A DNA stretch of 64,000 nucleotides from a virus. A program made the position numbers and the translations under genes. This document shows positions 51,980 to 61,331 of the stretch, piece by piece. The notes beneath the pieces were generated by a model. The model was not told where the DNA came from, searched no databases, and saw only the letters and a list, made by a program, of their open reading frames with translations. Positions within the stretch are counted from its first letter, which is position 1, and each line of letters begins with the position of its first letter. The stretch is taken from IMG/VR virus record IMGVR_UViG_3300046714_000065, positions 1-64,000 of that record; one strand, 5' to 3'.

Positions 51980-52594
51980 TTATGCAACAGGATCTTCTGC
52001 AGTAGCAGCAACCGTGTAAGCACCATAAACCTTAGAGTTCATGGTGATAGCAATGGTCGCCTGGTTAGCATCAGTCAGATTAGGCGTCACAAGCAGTGAG
52101 TCAATCTTACCAACGAAGTACCAAATAGTGTTTTCAACCTGACCAAGACCAGTGGCATTAGAGCCCCACAGCGGAGGAGGGGTATTAAGCAGTGCAAAGC
52201 GAAATGTGCCTTGCTTACCAGTGCCAATAAGACCACCCAGTTTAGCAGTGGTAGCCCAGTCAGTTGCAACGTAATTGAGCGTAATCTCCATAGAAGGAGC
52301 ATCAGCTTGACCTTGAATCTGCAGAGAAGTAGACTGACCGTAAGTTGGGACGTTAACAATGTTAGGCGGAGTGCCGATAGCCGGGAAAGTACGCACATTA
52401 TGAATGCGTACAAAGGTACCAACAGCTCCAACACCACCAACGGATGCAATTTCAGTTGCAAACAGCGCATTAAACGCCGTTTCCAGAGCTGCAGGCGGCA
52501 AAGTAAGGCTTGGCGGAGGTGCTGCGCCTGCTGCATCAAATGCAACAGACATGTCAGAGAACATACCTGCGCCAATAGAATTGATGTGGCTCAT
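51980..52594 (-). CDS. Major tail tube protein (204 aa)
   Basis: A beta-rich protein with Ala, Thr and Pro-rich N-terminus (AAGAAPPPSLTLPPAALETA), then TYGQSTSLQIQGQADAPSME and NQATIAITMNSKVYGAYTVA. Its GC-rich, biased codons, a strong terminator directly after it, and its position before the G/GT chaperone support tube protein. ATG at 52592-52594 after AAGGAAC. Confidence 0.8.
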   Translation of the reverse strand: MSHINSIGAGMFSDMSVAFDAAGAAPPPSLTLPPAALETAFNALFATEIASVGGVGAVGTFVRIHNVRTFPAIGTPPNIVNVPTYGQSTSLQIQGQADAPSMEITLNYVATDWATTAKLGGLIGTGKQGTFRFALLNTPPPLWGSNATGLGQVENTIWYFVGKIDSLLVTPNLTDANQATIAITMNSKVYGAYTVAATAEDPVA

Positions 52595-53055
52595 CAAAGT
52601 TCCTTCCGATAGAAACCAAATTGAATTTGGTAGTTAGACATCAGAAACGCCTTACTACCAGGTGATTCTCCACGAACAGAAAAGTTACTATTACGTTGAA
52701 ACTGTGTGACCGCATCGCTAGGATCAAACTCATGTTGTGAGGGTGATGCAATTATGGCCAGCTTAAAAGATTTTCCAGCTAGGTACTTATCTAAGATATC
52801 TGCTATTTCATAAGCTCTTTTGGGTCCAAGGTCTAGTGTCGTGTAGACTTCTACATAAAGGATACCTACTAGGCTATCTTTACTTCCTGCACCATTCACT
52901 ACTGGATTGAATTCAATATACTCTTGTACTGGTTTAGAACCTGTAAAGCCTTTAGGTATAATAGCTAGTTGTTCTGAAATCCAGGCAGATGATGCGAATA
53001 TCTGGAAGAGATGATCTTGTAGGGTAGCATATCGGTTTAGTACGATAGTGCTCAT
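52594..53055 (-). CDS. Tail terminator-like protein (153 aa)
   Basis: Alpha/beta pattern (RYATLQDHLFQIFASSAWIS, GILYVEVYTTLDLGPKRAYE, IADILDKYLAGKSFKLAII) and position just before the tube protein fit the gpU/tail terminator role. One-base overlap with the tube gene start. The family is not certain by sequence alone. Confidence 0.7.
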   Translation of the reverse strand: MSTIVLNRYATLQDHLFQIFASSAWISEQLAIIPKGFTGSKPVQEYIEFNPVVNGAGSKDSLVGILYVEVYTTLDLGPKRAYEIADILDKYLAGKSFKLAIIASPSQHEFDPSDAVTQFQRNSNFSVRGESPGSKAFLMSNYQIQFGFYRKEL

Positions 53056-53408
53056 GCTGTACTCTCACTAAGTTCTATGGTAACTGAATACCCATTGTTG
53101 ATAGCAGGATTAAGGAGCTTGTACTCATTAGTTCTAATCCTAACCTTTGTATACACACTAGGAACTAGCATGTCTATGTCGCTAAAGTCTTCGTAGTTGA
53201 ATATAATTTTGGTAATTACTGTATTATCTTCTCTTTTAACTTTAGTCTCTACACCTAAGATAGTACGAACAAGCTCCTCTCCGAAGACAGGAAGCCCAGT
53301 CGTATAGTCAAACGAATCTGCTGATTTACCTATAAACATAATTGGGGTCTTAAGATCACCTAACATAGCGAAGGCTTTCTTGACATTAGCTTTAACCATA
53401 TTTCTCAT
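53052..53408 (-). CDS. Head-tail joining protein candidate (118 aa)
   Basis: Starts MRNMVKANVKKAFAMLGDLK with AAGGAGAACGTT before the ATG. Beta-rich body (PIMFIGKSADSFDYTTGLPV, NTVITKIIFNYEDFSDIDML, VYTKVRIRTNEYKLL). By position and size a head closure or stopper-type protein. Confidence 0.65.
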   Translation of the reverse strand: MRNMVKANVKKAFAMLGDLKTPIMFIGKSADSFDYTTGLPVFGEELVRTILGVETKVKREDNTVITKIIFNYEDFSDIDMLVPSVYTKVRIRTNEYKLLNPAINNGYSVTIELSESTA

Positions 53409-53418
53409 AACGTTCTCC

Positions 53419-53931
53419 TTAATTAGCTCGCCACCAAGCACCTGGAGGCCTACCAGAGGTTGCCATACCATTCTCATACCGTAGAGGATCGATTAGACCA
53501 GAGACGGTACTAGAGAGAGCTGGTACTGCAGCAGCACCTGATTGTAGACCTTCTAACTCTATAACATCAACCTTAATACGATCAGGAGACCCAGAAGCAT
53601 CTAGCAGACCATCGTTGTTCAACATATGGTATGCATACTCCATATTAGCTGTAGTAATTCTTTTAGGTACTGCTGTTCCATCAAGCTTTACTATTTCATT
53701 ATATAAAGGCTCAAAATAAGAACCTATCCGTGGAAAAGCGAGGGATTGAGACTTGTCTGCAATAACACCTATCCACCGAGTGAGGTTCAATTGCTGAGCA
53801 GCTGTAATAAGAGCTTGAGCCTTAGTTCCATCATCAGCTTCAGACCAGGCAGCTACATTAACTCTATCAGCAAAATAGAGATTTGCCTCATCTAAGGTGA
53901 CATAGGAGTTTACACCCACTGTTAAAGCCAT
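53419..53931 (-). CDS. Head-tail adaptor, DnaT-like family (170 aa)
   Basis: VGVNSYVTLDEANLYFADRV, then VAAWSEADDGTKAQALITAA, LNLTRWIG and SLAFPRIG match the phage family labelled 'DnaT-like ssDNA binding', which acts as the connector adaptor after the portal. It lies directly after the capsid gene. Confidence 0.8.
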   Translation of the reverse strand: MALTVGVNSYVTLDEANLYFADRVNVAAWSEADDGTKAQALITAAQQLNLTRWIGVIADKSQSLAFPRIGSYFEPLYNEIVKLDGTAVPKRITTANMEYAYHMLNNDGLLDASGSPDRIKVDVIELEGLQSGAAAVPALSSTVSGLIDPLRYENGMATSGRPPGAWWRAN

Positions 53932-53962
53932 TGCAACCTCCTTTGGTGAATAGATCTATAGC

Positions 53963-55153
53963 TTAACTGTGGAAGATAGGGAGAATGCCCAGCGACAGGA
54001 CAGAAGTAGCCTTACGCTCGAATGCACCCTTAGTGGTGGCATCAATCGGAGCACCAGCCAGAGTAGTCATATTATCAGCACCATGACCAACTTCCGTCCA
54101 AGCAGTAGTACGCACGAAGGCATCTTCATTGCCGAACCAGTTATAGCCACGCGGATGCAGGATATAACCCCAGCGATACCAGATATCAGTAGTACCACCA
54201 CCATGATAGGAGGCAGCATTACGCTGGATTTCAACAGGGATAGGCACCGACAGCTCTTCCATGATAACACTGTTAGGCAGGATAATCATCGAGGTCTTAG
54301 GACCAACGATATCCACACCAGCACCACCATTAATACTCGTAAGCTCAGCAGCACTAAACGAGAGATTAGTACGGGAAGGAATCAGACGGAACTTGCCATT
54401 AAGAATGGTACTAAACTCGATATTACCTTCAGTAACACGGTCAGTATCAACCATGTTAGCAGCACGCAAGCTAGCCAACACTTGCGGAGTAACGGTCAGA
54501 TAAGCAAACGGCGGCTCATAATCCTTCCAACCCATGCCAAGAGCATCGAGGAAGAATTGTGCACGAGCAGCACCTTGCACAGCTGCAGTGGAATCCATGA
54601 TGATCTTATTCAGACCCAGGTCCACATAGAAGCCATAAGCTGGGTTTTCAGGATCATTGTCAAAGGTTTGACCACCCAGACCAACAGGGAAGCCCTTGCC
54701 ACCGTTAGCAGCACCAATCACTGCTTCAGAAACAGCAACACCCTTCAACACTGCAACCAAAGAGTCGTTCTGATCTTGAGACTTGGTCTCAGAGAAGTCC
54801 TTGCCGATCTTGGCCAAGCCATCTTCTTGAGAGACAACAGTCTGCATATTAACCTGCATAGCGCCATGCGTACGGACAGTCTTGACGTATTTCGCCATGT
54901 CCGTATCAACGCCAGTACGCAGACCGTCAGTCGGATCGACCAACGATGCAACGTTGATAACCGGCTTCAGAGGCTTCTTCCAACGAAGCTGACCAATAAA
55001 GGTCTCTGTAGATTTATCAATTTGTGCTTCAGCACCAGTAATGCCAGTACCCAAGTACTTCTTGGCATTAGTATAGGCTTCATCAGTATAGGCTGCAATT
55101 GATTCTTGCAGGACCCATTCTTCTGCGCCTGGAATGTCTTTACGTGCACCCAT
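53963..55153 (-). CDS. Major capsid protein, HK97-fold (396 aa)
   Basis: Order portal, MuF, scaffold, this gene, adaptor is the standard head module. Biased GC-rich codons over the whole gene indicate very high expression. Segments MQVNMQTVVSQEDGLAKIGK and FSETKSQDQNDSLVAVLKG, then VIGAANGGKGFPVGLGG and the C-terminal HGGGTTDIWYRWGYILHPRG fit capsid proteins of this class. No obvious N-terminal prodomain. A 377-codon antisense frame is a by-product of the codon bias. Confidence 0.88.
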   Translation of the reverse strand: MGARKDIPGAEEWVLQESIAAYTDEAYTNAKKYLGTGITGAEAQIDKSTETFIGQLRWKKPLKPVINVASLVDPTDGLRTGVDTDMAKYVKTVRTHGAMQVNMQTVVSQEDGLAKIGKDFSETKSQDQNDSLVAVLKGVAVSEAVIGAANGGKGFPVGLGGQTFDNDPENPAYGFYVDLGLNKIIMDSTAAVQGAARAQFFLDALGMGWKDYEPPFAYLTVTPQVLASLRAANMVDTDRVTEGNIEFSTILNGKFRLIPSRTNLSFSAAELTSINGGAGVDIVGPKTSMIILPNSVIMEELSVPIPVEIQRNAASYHGGGTTDIWYRWGYILHPRGYNWFGNEDAFVRTTAWTEVGHGADNMTTLAGAPIDATTKGAFERKATSVLSLGILPIFHS

Positions 55154-55166
55154 TGCGATTCCTTAA

Positions 55167-55913
55167 TTACTTACGTGTTGGTAGTTTACCCTCCGCAGCC
55201 ATCTTCATGACATCAGCTTGTGACATCTTAAAGAGGGATTTGGGAGTACCGCCTCCATTAACACCAGGCCTGTTATTACCCAGTCCAGTATTAACTTCTG
55301 GTTCAAAGAGGAAAGCGTTAGCCTCATCTTTGGCGAAAGTAGCCACAAAATCATTCAGCTTAACACCAGTCCTATGTACCCATTCACCCTTGTCATTCCT
55401 TACTAGTTGATCGCTAATTTCTTTAAAAGCCATATTAGAAGCCTTTACACTCCTAAACTTGTATTCCTTTAATTTCTCCTTTACTTCTGAGTCACGTGTA
55501 GCTTCTGTTAATTTGGACTTGAGCTCTGTATTCTCGAGTTCTAGTTTAGTGTATTTATCTGTAACTTCAGCTAGTTGAAGATCGAATGCTTCCTTATGCT
55601 TCCCAGCAGCGGATAGTGCATCCAGTTCTTCTTTGCGCTTCTTTTTATCAATTTCTTCAAGCTTCTTTAATGCATCATCTCGAGAGGTATAAGCGCTATC
55701 AAGCTTAGTCTTAATATCTTTAATGCTTTCTTTTACTTTATCTTCAACTAATTTAGCGATAAGATCTTTATCTTCTGCTTTCAGATTAGCTAGTGGATCA
55801 GCTGGGTCTTCTTTCTTGGGTGGATCCTCTTTCTTAGAAGGATCAGGATTGTTAGGATCAGGGTTCTTGGGATCACCAGTACTACCGGGATCTGCTGGAT
55901 TGTTTGCAGGCAT
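55167..55913 (-). CDS. Capsid scaffolding protein (248 aa)
   Basis: A Pro- and charge-rich N-terminus (NPDPNNPDPSKKEDPPKKED), then a long charged coiled coil (about 60-160: KEELDALSAAGKHKEAFDLQ, TKLELENTELKSKLTEA) and a basic C-terminus (KMSQADVMKMAAEGKLPTRK) that would bind capsid. It is the gene just before the major capsid, as usual. No protease motif seen. Confidence 0.85.
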   Translation of the reverse strand: MPANNPADPGSTGDPKNPDPNNPDPSKKEDPPKKEDPADPLANLKAEDKDLIAKLVEDKVKESIKDIKTKLDSAYTSRDDALKKLEEIDKKKRKEELDALSAAGKHKEAFDLQLAEVTDKYTKLELENTELKSKLTEATRDSEVKEKLKEYKFRSVKASNMAFKEISDQLVRNDKGEWVHRTGVKLNDFVATFAKDEANAFLFEPEVNTGLGNNRPGVNGGGTPKSLFKMSQADVMKMAAEGKLPTRK

Positions 55914-55962
55914 TCATTACTCCAATAGGCTACAAGCCTGATATTTTGCTGTACAACAGCGG

Positions 55963-57849
55963 TTATCCAACTCCGTAGAAGCCCTCATTAGACTTCCAAA
56001 ATTCCTTAGGAACTTCCTTCAGGATATCTGATGCTTTTAAGATGTCACTCTCAGTTAGAACTTTATTACCAATACGGCTCTTCCCTGCTACAGGAATGAT
56101 ACCCTTCTCAATAGCTTCTGCTAGGAATCTATCGTAAGCTTCTTTAGGTAGACCTCGTTCCCTTAGTAAATCTAAAGTCTTTTTAACTGAATTGGCGTCT
56201 AGTACTCCAGCATAAATAGTTCTAAGTGCTTCTTTAGCCTTTAGCATATCTGCTGCATTTGTCATAAATGCATCATGAATAGTAGTGGCACCTATATTGT
56301 TTTTCTTACCCCATAATACAAACTGTTTAACTAAGACAGCATCGTTACTGTGATTACCGTTAACGGCAAATGCTGTTCTTGCTCCAGTAGAATCTGCTAT
56401 ATCATTTATTTTACCGTCTTTATTAGTAAGCTCTTCAAACCATGTAGGATCTGTTTTCTGATCTACTTGAACAATATTGGTAATAATGTTCCCATCCTTG
56501 TCTTTATAGTAAAGACGTTCTTCATAACGCTGAGTGTATACTTGTTCCAATACCTTATTATCAAAGTTAACCCAAGGTACTTGTGTCCAGTTCTTACGTC
56601 CACCTTTAGCTGGCTCACCAAATACACCTAGCTTTATATCCTGGTATATATCACCAAAAGATAACTTGAATCCAAACTTCTTGCCAGTAGGTCTATAATC
56701 AGGGCTTCTAACACCTAGCAATATTTCAGCAATAGTGCTATTAGGGTTAAAGCCAGGTATTGCCTTAAGTACATTTTCAAATAAAGGTATATTAGAGTCT
56801 ATACCTAGTATCCTACCTAGATACTTATTAATCTTGTATCCACCTTTATATACACCAAAAGCTTTCTTCTTTATTAATCCTGTCCAATCAAATTCAGCCT
56901 CAGCAGGCTTAGCTGTCTCTAAGAATTCTTGAGCTACTCTACCAAAGAACTTAGTAAAGTCATTAAGAATAGGAACACGCTCTTCCATCTTCTTAGTCAT
57001 GATCTTACCAATAACAGCAAAGTCTTGAGGAGTAATAACTTCAGCGTAGTCTCTACTAAGCTTCTCAACAAAATCTTTACTTTTAGGATCAAGCCACCAC
57101 AGCTCATCCATTAGCTCAGCATCTGGTGATATACCTTTGTCAAAGATATCCTTAACTTGTTTACGTAAGCCCATAAGGTCATCAGCTGTCTCAGGATCCC
57201 ATCGCTTGACTTTAGCAGCTCTAGCAGAGATCTCACTAAGAACAGCATCACGCTCTTTAGTACTTACAACAAGTATAGTGCTATCCTTACCTAATGCTTT
57301 AGCTAACTTACGTTCTACATTCAATGATGCAGTTCTTTGGCCAGCACCATATAGTGTAACCATGTTATGCATCTTACTAGCCTTACGAAGATCTTTAAGT
57401 GATATGTTTAGTCTCTTATTTAGCTCTTTAAATTCATGATCATCATATGTTGCAGCAGCTACTTCGTCATAGAGTCGCCTCTTTTGATTAGTAGGTACTA
57501 CATTACTAAGCTCAGCTAGTTGTTTATTCTTAGTAGTCAATGCTATAATCTGAGCACCTGATGAGGATGCATCTTGCTCTAATGCTACATCAATCATGTA
57601 GTTATCTAAGTGTTTAAGATTATCCTCAGAATAAGGATTTTTAACATTCATAGGCTTAAGCTCTAGCTTAGAGACCTCTTTATCTAGCTCTTTATTTAAT
57701 TCATCTACTAAGTCTTCTGAGTTAGTAATAGTCTTGGTCAAGCCTGCTTTTCTAGAAGCTATATCAGCTGCTTGTTTATTGGTCTTACCAAAGTAGATAC
57801 TATTAGCATCTTTAATTACTGTATCCTCACCAAACCTAATAGCTTTCAA
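55963..57849 (-). CDS. Second RNA polymerase, catalytic half (virion RNAP-like, 628 aa)
   Basis: Carries three catalytic motifs of single-subunit RNA polymerases. Motif A is EQDASSSGAQIIAL (Asp93). Motif B is RKASKMHNMVTLYGAG with Arg155, Lys159 and Tyr167 at T7 spacing (R-x3-K-x7-YG). Motif C is TTIHDAFMTNAADM (His525-Asp526), preceded by NGNHSNDAVLVKQF, like the T7 VHSQDGSHL region. The DxxGR motif is missing here and lies in the preceding ORF. The 367-residue gap from B to C is longer than in T7 and nearer the N4 virion polymerase. It starts at TTG overlapping the stop of the upstream gene (TTGA), with no clear ribosome site, so translational coupling is likely. Its place in the head module suggests packaging in the virion and use at infection start. 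Confidence 0.82.
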   Translation of the reverse strand: MKAIRFGEDTVIKDANSIYFGKTNKQAADIASRKAGLTKTITNSEDLVDELNKELDKEVSKLELKPMNVKNPYSEDNLKHLDNYMIDVALEQDASSSGAQIIALTTKNKQLAELSNVVPTNQKRRLYDEVAAATYDDHEFKELNKRLNISLKDLRKASKMHNMVTLYGAGQRTASLNVERKLAKALGKDSTILVVSTKERDAVLSEISARAAKVKRWDPETADDLMGLRKQVKDIFDKGISPDAELMDELWWLDPKSKDFVEKLSRDYAEVITPQDFAVIGKIMTKKMEERVPILNDFTKFFGRVAQEFLETAKPAEAEFDWTGLIKKKAFGVYKGGYKINKYLGRILGIDSNIPLFENVLKAIPGFNPNSTIAEILLGVRSPDYRPTGKKFGFKLSFGDIYQDIKLGVFGEPAKGGRKNWTQVPWVNFDNKVLEQVYTQRYEERLYYKDKDGNIITNIVQVDQKTDPTWFEELTNKDGKINDIADSTGARTAFAVNGNHSNDAVLVKQFVLWGKKNNIGATTIHDAFMTNAADMLKAKEALRTIYAGVLDANSVKKTLDLLRERGLPKEAYDRFLAEAIEKGIIPVAGKSRIGNKVLTESDILKASDILKEVPKEFWKSNEGFYGVG

Positions 57850-60800
57850 AGCGCGTTATCAGGTTTAAGGTAAGACGTCTTTAAATGCTCATCTAGCAAT
57901 TCTCCAAGCTCTTCAACTACCTGTGTAGTGATATACTTACGAGTATTACCTTTAGAGCGTGCTATAAACTTCTCTTTATTCTCTGCTATCTTTGCAGTGG
58001 ATAAAGGTGCACCTGTATCGTGATCAAATGTCTTATAGGTAGCTCTTTCATACCTAGTCTTAGTAAGCTCTACATCAGTAGTATGCAACCACTTTAAGGC
58101 ATTACTAGCATCTGATTCGGATATCTTACCAGTCTTAGCAAGCCTTATTAGCTCTGCTTGTGACTTAATAATTTCACTTGGAGTACCTGCATAATTAGCT
58201 ACTGCTTTATTCTCAACACCTAGCATTCTAGCAAGACCTGCAACGTCTACACGTTCATCCATTAAAGCTTGTGTTACATTAGCAATATGCCTACCTCTAG
58301 GTATTCTTAGATACTCATCTATCTTAGCTACTTCTAATGCAAACCTTAGGAACTTACCTTGATCTTCTGGATCAATCTCTAACATCATATGATGATCTAG
58401 TATGAATCTAATATCATTAGGCTTATTACGCCTAATAGCTTTACCTATCTCTACTAAGTCATTCCTATACTTCTCAAATATCTTCACTCTACCTGTTTGC
58501 GATAAGCCATTAAATTGACCTTCAAACGTATCTGATAAACCACCTAAGAAGCCACCTACCTGGTCTACAATGTTATGATAACCATCTTGACCTAGAGCCT
58601 TAGCCTTAGGGCTATTTAGGAACGGTCTAAATGTTTCACCTGACTGTGGGCCAATAAAGCCAGAGTCATAGAAACGACCACGGTGATCAATAAATGCATG
58701 ATTGCTAAATGCCATATCTTTAGACTTAAAGTATTCCATCATTTTAAATCGCTCATAGCTATCACTACGACCTGATATATACTTCTTATAGCCATTTAGG
58801 TCTTCATATAACTTAGCATTACCACGATCATCTCTAAAGTTAAGCATATTATCAACAAAGCTATGAAACTCATTATCTACTTTATACTGTGACTGGCTAT
58901 ACCAATTCATAGCATCAGCCATATTCTCATCAATTAGTTCTGTTGGCAGATTAACAAATGATGAGGATGAAGTAATAGGTATTCTAGTATCATAATAGAA
59001 TCCTGCCTTATTCTTAATAAAGTACGTCTTGTAACCTGGCCTAACAAACATCTGATTCTTTAGTTCATCATTAACACCTATACGATAGCCTACGTCAATG
59101 GCTCTATTAAGATATGAATAACGCTTGATTCGTTTATCTCTGATGATAATATTCTGACTGAAGGTGTCATAGTATTGGCCGAAATACTGGCCAGACATCC
59201 TACTACGCATTCTTCTTTTCTTAACCCCAAATGTTTCAAGCTCATAGAAGCCTGATTCCATTGCTCTATCCAATAAGTATACGCCAGAGTCATACCACTC
59301 CTTCTTAGAGCCACGCATATTAGCCATTGTAAAGAGATCTCTACCTAAGCTAACAGCAAGTTGATCACGATCAGGAGCATTATCTAGAGCTAGCTTCTTA
59401 GCAAACTTAACATAGAAATTATCTAAGGCTACATCACTCATTCTAGATTCACCTGTGACTGTATACCTTAACTTTAGAGGTATACCCTTATTAATCCAAG
59501 GCTTAAGCTCCCAAGCTATTGTTGGTAGCTTTCTAACTTCCCATAAGTTACGCTCAATAATATTATCATGAAAGCTTTTAGCTAGGTCTTCTAGCTGTGT
59601 AGCACCAAGGATAGGGTCTAAGAATGCCTCTTGCTTTATCTTATAAAAGAAATCAGCATTGTTACGTAAATTAGTTTCTATATATTCGGATACGTTAGTT
59701 AAGCTATGATTCATTTCAGTATTAAGCACAGCCTTAAGATTTAGCCAAGGCTTACTATCATTCTTCCTGAAACGTTCAAATACTACACGAATATTATCAG
59801 TAACAACAGATGTCTCATTAATACCTATCTTACTAGTTAGCTCATCTTTAACTTGCAGTATGAAAGCCTTATCCTTATCAGTTAGTACTTCAGAATCCTC
59901 TACTAACCTAACAGCTCGCTCATTAGCAGCTTTATTAGGAGCATAGATTCTAGCATCTTCACGACGCTTAGTAATTGGATTAAATACTAGCTGCTCTTCA
60001 GTAGGAGTAGCTTGTAATACTCTGTTCTTAGTACCTTTCTTAACATGTGGAAGTATACCACGGTAGTTAGTTAAGCTAAGCTGACCGTTAAGATCACCTG
60101 ATTGTAGTTTATAGTACTCTACAAGATTAGTCATTGCCTCAGGCTTATTAATTAACTCATCTGGTGATGTAAAGCCTAAGTTCAATGAATCTAGCCTTTC
60201 TTTAGCTAGCTCAAATGTTCTGGATGTACCTTCAACAGATGCACCCATTGTATTAGCTGTACCCTCTTCACCTGTTAGCATCTTAAGCTCTCTCAAGCCT
60301 ATTGATGCACCTTTAGGTGTAGAGAACTTATCAACAAGTAATTGACCTTGTTGAAATAACCTTAGCTTCTGTACATCACCTAAATGTACTAGCTGTACAT
60401 TAGCAGGTTGTACCCTAAGCCAATCATTATAGCTAAGCTTCTCAAATGTATTACCTGTAAAGGTATGAGCAGCAGCTATATCATACTTCTCAATTTCAGC
60501 TGCACTTAACTGAGCTATATTCTGATTGCGTACTGCCTTAACAGCATCTAGATTTCTAAGCTTATCCCATGACTTAGGCACAGGCAATGTAGTAGACCTA
60601 CAATAAAAATGCTGAGGAGGTCTATGTGATATATCTGATATTGGAAATACTCTACCATCAAGGTGTGTACATATCAAAGTAGTCCTACTGTCAAGTATAG
60701 AGATATACTGATAGCCACCAAGATAAGCAGAGTTAGCAGTATATACGGCATGATCTACCTGATTGTATACGCTAGTAGTACTAGTAACAACTAGACCTGT

Positions 60801-61322
60801 AGCATGTGACCTAGTAAGCTTAAACGTCTTCATAACTTCACGAATAGTATCTGCTTCCTTAGCACCTTTAGATAAGCCTAACCTAATAGTCTGTTCTATT
60901 CTCATACGCTCATTATCAGTAAGCGTTTCCCACATTCCTGCTAAATTCTGATTCTTATAAAGAGGTGTCTCTAACACTATCTCCTTAGCTATATAGCGAG
61001 GAGGTGCTTCTGGCCTAATATAATTATTAAATGATCTATTTAGGTTATTCATAGTACTACCTACAGTATCATTACCTAGATCTATGAGGTTACCTGCTGT
61101 AAGCTGATAAGCCTCTTTACTAAACCTGGCTATCTCTGCATCAAGCATAGGATTAATAGGCTTAATGCTATTCCAACCAAATTGTTCAAGAGCCTTCTGT
61201 ACATTAACCTGGTGATCATCAATAACTACACTGACTTTACCATCTAACCTAGCAGTATACAGCCTTATAAGAGCATCTCTATTTATTTTTGCGTCACCTA
61301 TGTTAGTCATTGCATCTTTCAT
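57846..61322 (-). CDS. MuF head-morphogenesis protein fused to N-terminal half of the second RNA polymerase (1,158 aa)
   Basis: Residues about 115-250 are a MuF-type domain: SKGAKEADTIREVMKTFKLT, then YISILDSRTTLICTHLDGRV and PPQHFYCRSTTLPV, which normally sits inside the head near the portal. Residues about 260-1,158 are extra. Within them FIDHRGRFYDSGFIGPQSGE contains D879-H-R-G-R883, followed by the GQDGYHNIVDQVGGFLGG segment, matching the DxxGR motif region of T7/N4-type RNA polymerases (T7 DWRGRVYAVSMFNPQG). Motifs A-C are in the next ORF. MuF attachment would place the polymerase in the capsid for injection. No -1 slippery path joins the two frames (a stop intervenes). Confidence 0.82.
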   Translation of the reverse strand: MKDAMTNIGDAKINRDALIRLYTARLDGKVSVVIDDHQVNVQKALEQFGWNSIKPINPMLDAEIARFSKEAYQLTAGNLIDLGNDTVGSTMNNLNRSFNNYIRPEAPPRYIAKEIVLETPLYKNQNLAGMWETLTDNERMRIEQTIRLGLSKGAKEADTIREVMKTFKLTRSHATGLVVTSTTSVYNQVDHAVYTANSAYLGGYQYISILDSRTTLICTHLDGRVFPISDISHRPPQHFYCRSTTLPVPKSWDKLRNLDAVKAVRNQNIAQLSAAEIEKYDIAAAHTFTGNTFEKLSYNDWLRVQPANVQLVHLGDVQKLRLFQQGQLLVDKFSTPKGASIGLRELKMLTGEEGTANTMGASVEGTSRTFELAKERLDSLNLGFTSPDELINKPEAMTNLVEYYKLQSGDLNGQLSLTNYRGILPHVKKGTKNRVLQATPTEEQLVFNPITKRREDARIYAPNKAANERAVRLVEDSEVLTDKDKAFILQVKDELTSKIGINETSVVTDNIRVVFERFRKNDSKPWLNLKAVLNTEMNHSLTNVSEYIETNLRNNADFFYKIKQEAFLDPILGATQLEDLAKSFHDNIIERNLWEVRKLPTIAWELKPWINKGIPLKLRYTVTGESRMSDVALDNFYVKFAKKLALDNAPDRDQLAVSLGRDLFTMANMRGSKKEWYDSGVYLLDRAMESGFYELETFGVKKRRMRSRMSGQYFGQYYDTFSQNIIIRDKRIKRYSYLNRAIDVGYRIGVNDELKNQMFVRPGYKTYFIKNKAGFYYDTRIPITSSSSFVNLPTELIDENMADAMNWYSQSQYKVDNEFHSFVDNMLNFRDDRGNAKLYEDLNGYKKYISGRSDSYERFKMMEYFKSKDMAFSNHAFIDHRGRFYDSGFIGPQSGETFRPFLNSPKAKALGQDGYHNIVDQVGGFLGGLSDTFEGQFNGLSQTGRVKIFEKYRNDLVEIGKAIRRNKPNDIRFILDHHMMLEIDPEDQGKFLRFALEVAKIDEYLRIPRGRHIANVTQALMDERVDVAGLARMLGVENKAVANYAGTPSEIIKSQAELIRLAKTGKISESDASNALKWLHTTDVELTKTRYERATYKTFDHDTGAPLSTAKIAENKEKFIARSKGNTRKYITTQVVEELGELLDEHLKTSYLKPDNAL

Positions 61323-61331
61323 ACTAGCTCC

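Noticed and set aside
53969-55102. 377-codon frame on the plus strand
   Set aside because: Fully antisense to the major capsid gene. Biased codons in capsid genes keep the opposite frame open. No ribosome site or sensible product.
57846-57900. -1 frameshift joining the MuF and polymerase frames at TTTAAAG
   Set aside because: The heptamer is in phase, but the -1 frame meets TAA before the second ORF begins. Separate initiation at TTG is more likely.
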